Positions 18,994-25,241 of a stretch of DNA of 25,241 bases are shown one piece after another (within the stretch, counting starts at the first letter, position 1; each line of letters begins with the position of its first letter). The stretch covers positions 1 through 25,241 of the forward strand of contig LPNZ01010842.1 of the NCBI GenBank assembly GCA_001655205.1. Direction: 5' to 3'. A program made the position numbers and the translations under genes. Below the pieces are notes generated by a model. That model was not told where the DNA came from, ran no database searches, and saw only the letters and a list, made by a program, of their open reading frames with translations. Source of the stretch: Lenisia limosa. Lineage: Eukaryota > Breviatea.

Positions 18994-21900
18994 TTAGTTC
19001 AGCAAAGAGTCTAAGATCATTTGGTAGCCTTCAAGGCCATCTTCCAAACCAGTGGCAACCATCATGCACAACATTGGCAGGTCATTCTACATATCAGTGC
19101 TGTCTCAAAACACTGACCTCACCTCAACGTCAAAATGCCTGGAAAGGTACAGGAGTAGATGAAAATCTGAGATCTGCTGATGGAATGGCTTCCCTTTCTG
19201 AGCCTTCATGTGAGCCTAAAAACGTCAAATTAATTGACCAATATGGATCATCAATTTAATGAACGGTGACAAATTGTGTGTTGATTTCCACTCCCTCATA
19301 CTTTGACGAGGGGTATTGACGGAACAGTCATTCGGTTTTCGATTGCGAACGGCTTCATAAACATTCCCTTAAATGACTGAATGGCAACCTAAATGGGTCA
19401 ATATGGTCCCTCAATAAAATCTAGCGAATTCTGTAGTACCGGCTTACAGGGTTATAGCACATGGCAGCATCTAAAGTCGTCTCTTTACGGTTCTCAACAA
19501 TAATCTAAATGATCAACATTCATATTCCGCCAATATAAATCCTTTTGTAATTGCTCACTTCTTTGGTAGTCTCAAGCATTTTCCTTCTGCTTGGGGGCTT
19601 AAAATATCCTTCTTCTTGGAGGTTCACTGCTTGCCGTGAAGTCTGGAAATGCATGATAAGATCATCACATGGTGGACATCAATCATATTTCGTATTAAAA
19701 AATATAACGCAACGAAATGCCCTCTAATTAATGCATTTAGAGGTAGACGTTACCTGGAAAGCTTCAAAAGAGGAATGGCCACGTTTATTATCTAAACAGT
19801 CAATGTAAACATAATGTAATAATTATGTGAAGAAATGTCCACAAATACGAAATCAGGGTGTTCATTGGTCCTTGTAAACACAAAGAACCCTGTTATATTC
19901 TAGCCATCCCCTTTCTCATATCCCCGTCTAAACGCATTCGAGGAAATGATTTATTTTTTTTGCATTCCCCTTATTTATATACTATATCATCATATAATTA
20001 GGGCTTCCCCGCAGTCCCACAAAGACTGAATTTCTCAATAAATCTTCGATAAATATCGATATTTTACTGGTCTTTTTGGGACCGTAGGGAAGACCTACAC
20101 TTAATCCTCTGGGACAAAGGCGGTGCTTCCAATCATACATGATAGAGTTGCGGTTACGAATTCCGGCCCGTATTTAGCCTGATGTGTAGCGGCTCGCATT
20201 ACGTCAGAGGATGTCATGTTGTAACGACGAGGGGGGTGGGAAAAGAGGAATCCAACCTGGGGGGTGACGTCAATTGGAGAGAGAGAGAGAGATACGAATG
20301 GAACATTATAAAACGAAAAGAAGAAGCTCACAATCAACTCTTGGTCAAAAATATGAGAAAAACCTGATTATTTTACAAAACAAATAAGGCCTGATATCTT
20401 GAATTAAGGTTTAGTAATGAGAGTCTCAAATCCGAATTGTCTTCTCCCCAACAAAAAGGAAGTATCAACCGGAAGCCCACAACAGAGAGTCCCATTGCTT
20501 CGCAAATGACATCAACAGCCCGGGTCTCATCAACACTTTCTTGGGGTGTCACCTGAGTTGTCAACTCAAAAACCAAACTTATCAACTCACATCAGTTGCT
20601 GTGCCGCGTTGAGGAGGCTCGTAAATCGCCTCCACAACCACAGCCTTACGGAGGGCCCGCACTTTCTTGGCTCCTTCCTCAGCCGTCTCTGCAAATATGA
20701 AGGTGAACAAACAGAGGAACTACTAGGTCTAAAGGAATTTTTGGGTGAATAATCACAATATGGAGTAGTCAAACTAATTTGAAATAATAGAATATGTTTT
20801 CAACTCAGGAAAAGATCGCTTACGGTCACTTTTGGCAGCCGCTTCCGTTTCTTCGTCTGTCAACTTGTCATCTTCAACTCTGGCTATCAGAAAAACAGGA
20901 TCCCAAAGGGTCATTATCAGTGCTTACCTTCCTATCAACCAACCGCATCGTTGAACTGAAAAACCGGTTTCTTGAAGATATGCCTGAATTGTAATTCAGA
21001 GGAGACGCGCTTTAAGGTCTCGAAAATTAACCAGTTCCACATTGAAATAAATTACTTGGGTGAAAAAGGGCCATCTGATTGGCAAATGGAAATAGAGTGT
21101 TAGTAAAAAGAACACCCAATCCACTTGGAAAGAGTTAGCAGCGTCATTCGCAAGGCGTAAGGACGTAACGGGTACCTCATCCTTTAAATGTAAAAGAAAT
21201 TGTTAAAAAAAATTTCTTTTAAAAAAACTCCTCCACCCACTTGGTGCCTGATTTTCGGGAGCAAACTGTCAGTCCTAACAACATTAGTATAACGATTTAC
21301 GGAAAAATGATAGCATAATTTGGAATAAGACGCTTGGATATCTGGGCCCATGTACCAAGACATGCATTTCACGCAAGAGCCTTGGGGGCCGTGGGTGCTG
21401 CATGGTGGAGGTCCGCTCTACAAAGGGTCAGGCCTTCGTTTCAGTAAGAATGCCAAAAAAAAATCATTTTTGATGATAATGTCAAAATCAACCAGAAAGA
21501 GGGGTCTGATAAAATACGGCATGAAAGTCATTACTCCACAAACCAATTTCTGCCTCTCTCTCCGTTCCATTTCTTCAATATCCCCTTCAGTCATATTTTT
21601 CTTGTCAACTAAAAAGGTCAATGATGATTAGCCAAGATGTCCAAGGATTTGGACATCCCGAATAATCGATACATTGCAAAAAAAGCAGATCCCTTGTTTG
21701 CAGTAAAGTCTCAATTGAAACTAGGATCATAGAGATCCGACGGTTGACTGTACACAAAGAAAACACCCACAGAAATTATTCCCCAAATAGTATATTCAGC
21801 CACACCATTACTCACGTGTTGACTGGATGCACTTTGAGCACTTCATAGACGCAGGGTGTACGCAGCCAGTTGAAGACTCCTCCTTATGCGAAACATCGTA

Positions 21901-22272
21901 GTTGATACGTGAGGGGCCTGGAAATGGTTAAAAAACACCAATACACGGAGCAACTGACCTTCATGCATTTGCTCTCCTCCCATGTGCGGGTTTACAGCAA
22001 CCAGTATGTCACCATTCCTGTTTTGATGAACACATCTCTTCAAAAACATGACTTCGGTCCAAGCATACTGAAGTGGAAGGTTTTTGATCAGGCTATTGAA
22101 AGGAACAATTTCATTTGACTTTCCTGAGAGAGAGATTGCCATTTTGGGAACTCCAGCCTGTCAAGAGTAAACGAGGCAATCAAAAACCTACATCTTCCGC
22201 AACGTTGCCGATTGTCATTCCAGGAGAAACCGTCACCCGTTTAAGCCCCTGTGGAGTGCGTACTCGTAGCAT
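18994..22272 (-). CDS. NPL4: NPL4, ubiquitin-binding cofactor of Cdc48/p97, 18 exons, complete
   Basis: With Ufd1 it recruits ubiquitylated clients to the Cdc48 unfoldase (ER-associated degradation, chromatin extraction). Exons, high to low: 22272-22192, 22157-22069, 22017-21959, 21917-21816, 21608-21544, 21417-21301, 21181-21125, 20983-20928, 20879-20824, 20688-20591, 20552-20481, 20256-20139, 19791-19754, 19642-19559, 19504-19448, 19388-19302, 19215-19123, 19086-18994. Sum 1,422 bases, 473 residues, all joins in phase, TAA stop. Domains: ubiquitin-like 1-75 (MLRVRTPQGLKRVTVSPGMT); zinc finger 1 C95/H97/C103/C106; zinc finger 2 C138/H141/C147/C150; MPN-like core with ETGFSVQRCGWLIG, EAIYEPPQ (~247-254), VGFLFSHPPR, HSSFEAFQTSRQAV; C-terminal KPFAIENR (~395-402) and ISDFHLLLYL (427-436). 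It lacks the C-terminal NZF finger of the human protein and is ~100 residues shorter than yeast or human NPL4. Confidence 0.95.
19999..20096. mobile_element. Subfamily B MITE
   Basis: Arms AGGGCTTCCCCGCAGTCCCA and, inverted, AGGTCTTCCCTACGGTCCCA; core AAAGACTGAATTTCTCAATA ... ATCGATATTTTACTGG as in family A. Flanks TCATATAAT and ACACTTAAT agree at 6 of 9 positions. Fills much of the longest NPL4 intron (19792-20138). Confidence 0.82.
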
Positions 22273-22685
22273 CTGTCGTTATTATAGGAAAAGTAGAAAG
22301 GTGATATATCTCTGGAAGGAATTGAAGTTAAGCGAGACTGACAAATATTGTCATCAATATGTACACCAATTCTGAGGGAAATTACATACTCTCACTCACA
22401 ATCTCACAATTTTGAATGATTATGGAACAACTCCTGCAATGACCCCCTCACTGTCAACAGATTTCTTAAAAGAATAGTGCAAGGAATTTCAATTTTCCAG
22501 GTTTTCTGTCTAATTTCTATTTTTAAATAGCGTTTAATTTACTGTACACAGAAAAAGAACAAGAGAGGCCTGACAGAACGACAGAAACCAGAACAAAACA
22601 TGAGGAGGAAAAACACTGGTCCTGGCCTTTTTAGTGAACGATTTTCGAAACGAATTTCCCTCTCTACTTGTTGTTATTACACAGT
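22273..22685. promoter_or_regulatory. Divergent intergenic region between NPL4 and gcvPB
   Basis: 413 bases separating the NPL4 start codon (-) from the gcvPB start codon (+). No repeat element or coding block seen; mixed A/T-rich sequence. Presumed bidirectional promoter region by position only. Confidence 0.4.
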
Positions 22686-25241
22686 ATGCTTCAGGTTGGG
22701 TCCGTAATTGGAGCACGCCTTGGCTATCAGGCCAGCCGTGGCCTTGCCTCTCGTCTCTATGCCACTTCTCAGTGTGTTCGCACTGTTTCAGGAAATAGAG
22801 GTCTTACTATTAACGAAAAATTGATCTTTGAGCAAAGTAGGTTGATTATTCTTCGGAGTATACTGCCTTTTTTTAACAGGAATACTACTATAACGCGTAG
22901 TACTTTGTCAGATTACATTATATGACTTATTCATTTCAGCTAATTACGTTGTTTAGGCCAGGAAGGTATCTCAGGTGTTGATCTTCCCAATGTTCCTGAG
23001 TTCCCTCCCTCAATCCCAAAGGGAACTCTCCGTGAGGGTGATGTTGGACTTCCAGGCCTCTCTGAGGCACAAGCCATGAGGTAGGGTTCTCAGGTTCAAC
23101 AGATTTATCCTCTCACAATCTTCTTAGGCACTACGTCAGACTTTCTCAGAAGAATTTCTCTATTGACACCGGAATTTATCCCCTTGGTTCTTGCACCATG
23201 GTAGGCATCAGATGTGGTATCACCATACTAATAGGATCTTAGATTTTTCCAATTTCTATTTATAATATGCTCAATCAGTGAAAGGTTAAAATAAGGTATT
23301 TTGTCCTGCATAATATCATACTTTTGGCATGGAAATGAATTCCGTTGACGCCGCCAGAAATACAACCCTCGAGCCAACGAGAGCTTCGCACGCCTCCCCG
23401 GCTTCTCTGATGTTCACCCCCTCCAGCCGGTGTCTACTGTCCAGGTTGGGGGGGGGGGGGNNNNNNNNNNNNNNNNNNNNNNNNNNNNNNNNNNNNNNNN
23501 NNNNNNNNNNNNNNNNNNNNNNNNNNNNNCTCAATTTTTGGGGTGAATATCATCTGCATCAAGATTCTAACAAAAAAAAACGCATAAAAGGATTCAGATA
23601 GCGATATGTTGAAATAATGTTCTTCAGGGAGTTCTTGAGGTGTTCTACGAGTGCGGCCAATGGCTCAAGACACTCACCGGAATGCCGGAGGTTTCTGTCA
23701 CCCCCGCAGCCGGATCCCATGGTGAACTCATTGGTAGGCCATGTACTGTTCTGCATTTTGAGCATCAATCATTTGCCATCGCTATTTGAACAATGTGAAA
23801 ATAGTGTGACATCGTAGGCTTGATGGCCATCCGCCAAGCCACTCGCGCTGAGAACCGAACCACCATCTTGGTCCCCGAAGCCGCCCACGGTACCAACCCT
23901 GCCTCCGCCATCATGTGTGGTTTCAAGACTAAGGTACGTGAAATGAGACAGCATACACGTCCAAGCAAACTAAATCTAAGAATTACACGCCTTACCCGCT
24001 TTGATGTTCATTGTCCAGGTTGTTCCCGGAAACAAAGACGGCCGTATTGATGTTGATGCTTTCCTTGATGCTATTGAGTGAGAGGGGCTTTTATAAACAC
24101 ACCAGCAACTGACGCTAAATAGCTTTTTTTAAAAAAAGAGCTTACTTGTAAACTTTATTGTGTTACGTGAAATAGTTAAAATTGTGATCTTTTCTTTTAA
24201 CATGATAGTGACACTGTTGCTGGTACTATGATCACCAACCCCAACACCTGCGGACTTTTCGAGAAGGATATTGTCAAAATGGCTGACGCTATTCACAAGG
24301 CCGGGTATGTCATGGGTCTGCTTTTATCTGCTCAGACCGGAAGCAACAGCAAGATAACTGACCCCCCAGTGGCTACCTCTATATGGACGGCGCCAACTTG
24401 AACGCGATGATGGGCCACGTGCGCCCTGGAGACCTTGGCGTCGACGCCATGCATATCAACCTTCACAAGACCATGTCCACTCCCCACGGTGGTGGAGGAC
24501 CGGGAGCCGGACCTGTTGTCTTCTCTGAGAAATTGTCTCACGTATGGGGGCTGCATTTGGTTATTATTTACCACCGTTCTGTTTTGTTTCTGTTTTGACA
24601 TTTCAGTTCGCACCCCTCCCCCGCATTGTGAAGAAGGATGACGGCACTTTTAACCTTGTCGAGGTATGCANNNNNNNNNNNNNNNNNNNNNNNNNNNNNN
24701 NNNNNNNNNNNNNNNNNNNNNNNNNNNNNNNNNNNNNNNNNNNNNNNNNNNNNNNNNNNNNNNNNNNNNNNNNNNNNNNNNNNNNNNNNNNNNNNNNNNN
24801 NNNNNNNNNNNNNNNNNNNNNNNNNNNNNNNNNNNNNNNNNNNNNNNNNNNNNNNNNNNNNNATAGAGAAAAAAGCAGCTGAGCACTGAGCCTTTCAGAC
24901 TCGTACCGAATGTGAATGCCCCTCAGTCGGCCGCATCAAGGCCTTCCATGGCCAGACCGGAATGCTCATCAGGTCCCTTGCCTATATGATGGCTCTTGGC
25001 GGCGACGGTCTCACACAAACCACTGGTGGGCTTTCCAGTCAATACAACGATTATTTTTTAATTTTATTTTTTGATTTGCATGATAGCAATTGCTGGGAGT
25101 TTTAGTTTGTTTTGGTATTATCAAGATGTGCAATCCCTGCCTTGTATGGTCTTTGCTCACCATTTAGCCGATGCTGTTCTCAACGCCAACTACCTTATGT
25201 CCCGTCTGTCAAAGGTCATCCCTCCTGCCTTCGGTGCCGAG
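22686..25241 (+). CDS. gcvPB: Glycine dehydrogenase (decarboxylating) subunit 2, P-protein beta, organelle-targeted; cut at right edge
   Basis: PLP-bearing half of a two-subunit P-protein: decarboxylates glycine and passes aminomethyl to H-protein. Exons: 22686-22836, 22957-23080, 23128-23200, 23358-23444, 23628-23733, 23818-23933, 24019-24077, 24209-24304, 24370-24541, 24607-24663, 24899-25025, 25168 to edge. All visible joins keep phase; an exon could hide in the gap 24671-24862. 414 residues are visible of ~480-490 expected plus leader. Residues 1-~40 ([20 protein letters not shown], then ASRLYATSQ) are Arg/Ser/Ala-rich without acids, a mitochondrion-type presequence. Family motifs: [66 protein letters not shown], and the PLP site [18 protein letters not shown] with Lys ~304 (Met replaces the usual Phe after HKT). 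Subunit 1 is not in the window, so the companion gene must lie elsewhere. Confidence 0.94.
23461..23529. other. Assembly gap in gcvPB intron 4
   Basis: Follows a G run that starts at the third base of the intron (donor at 23445, GTTGGG...). Confidence 0.95.
24671..24862. other. Assembly gap in gcvPB
   Basis: Starts seven bases after the donor at 24664. May contain an exon, since the family usually has a few more residues between FNLVE and the [10 protein letters not shown] block. Confidence 0.9.

Noticed and set aside
20276-20292. GA dinucleotide run
   Set aside because: Ordinary short microsatellite in an NPL4 intron, no further signal.

Overview
The window is from an intron-dense microbial eukaryote. 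Coding blocks are short (mostly 50-120 bases) and separated by GT...AG introns, many under 60 bases. All three stop codons terminate genes, so the standard code applies. The source organism cannot be proven from sequence alone. A split, bacterial-type glycine decarboxylase subunit with an N-terminal organelle-type presequence, together with extreme intron density, would fit an anaerobic metamonad flagellate (Fornicata such as Kipferlia or Carpediemonas-like organisms). That placement is an inference of low confidence.

Layout, left to right. (1) 192-2395 (+): dephospho-CoA kinase, 8 exons, a complete 206-residue model. (2) 2544-3301 (-): a small protein with an N-terminal membrane anchor, partly resolved. 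(3) 3433-17430 (-): one very large gene of roughly 2,000 codons. It has a signal peptide, a long ectodomain of repeated beta-sandwich (Ig-like) modules, and a C-terminal multi-pass membrane region of about 650 residues that resembles STRA6, the vertebrate retinol-binding-protein receptor. (4) 18047-18679 (+): a short unrecognised protein with an acidic helix and a basic tail. (5) 18994-22272 (-): NPL4, the ubiquitin-binding cofactor of Cdc48/p97, with 18 exons and a complete 473-residue model. (6) 22686 to the right edge (+): glycine dehydrogenase (decarboxylating) subunit 2, P-protein beta, cut by the window end.

The genes are functionally unrelated (CoA synthesis, ubiquitin-dependent protein extraction, one-carbon/glycine metabolism, cell-surface receptor). 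Two divergent intergenic regions (17431-18046 and 22273-22685) should hold promoters.

Introns and spacers carry small palindromic non-autonomous transposons. A ~97-bp family has a conserved core, about seven or eight copies here, and 9-bp target duplications. A related 138-bp element lies in the first intron of the CoA kinase gene. A second, TA-flanked family (two copies 0.4 kb apart) has Tc1/mariner-type ends. Six of the nine assembly gaps adjoin runs of ten or more G or C, several of which sit directly at splice junctions. No tRNA, rRNA, CRISPR, viral or toxin gene was seen.
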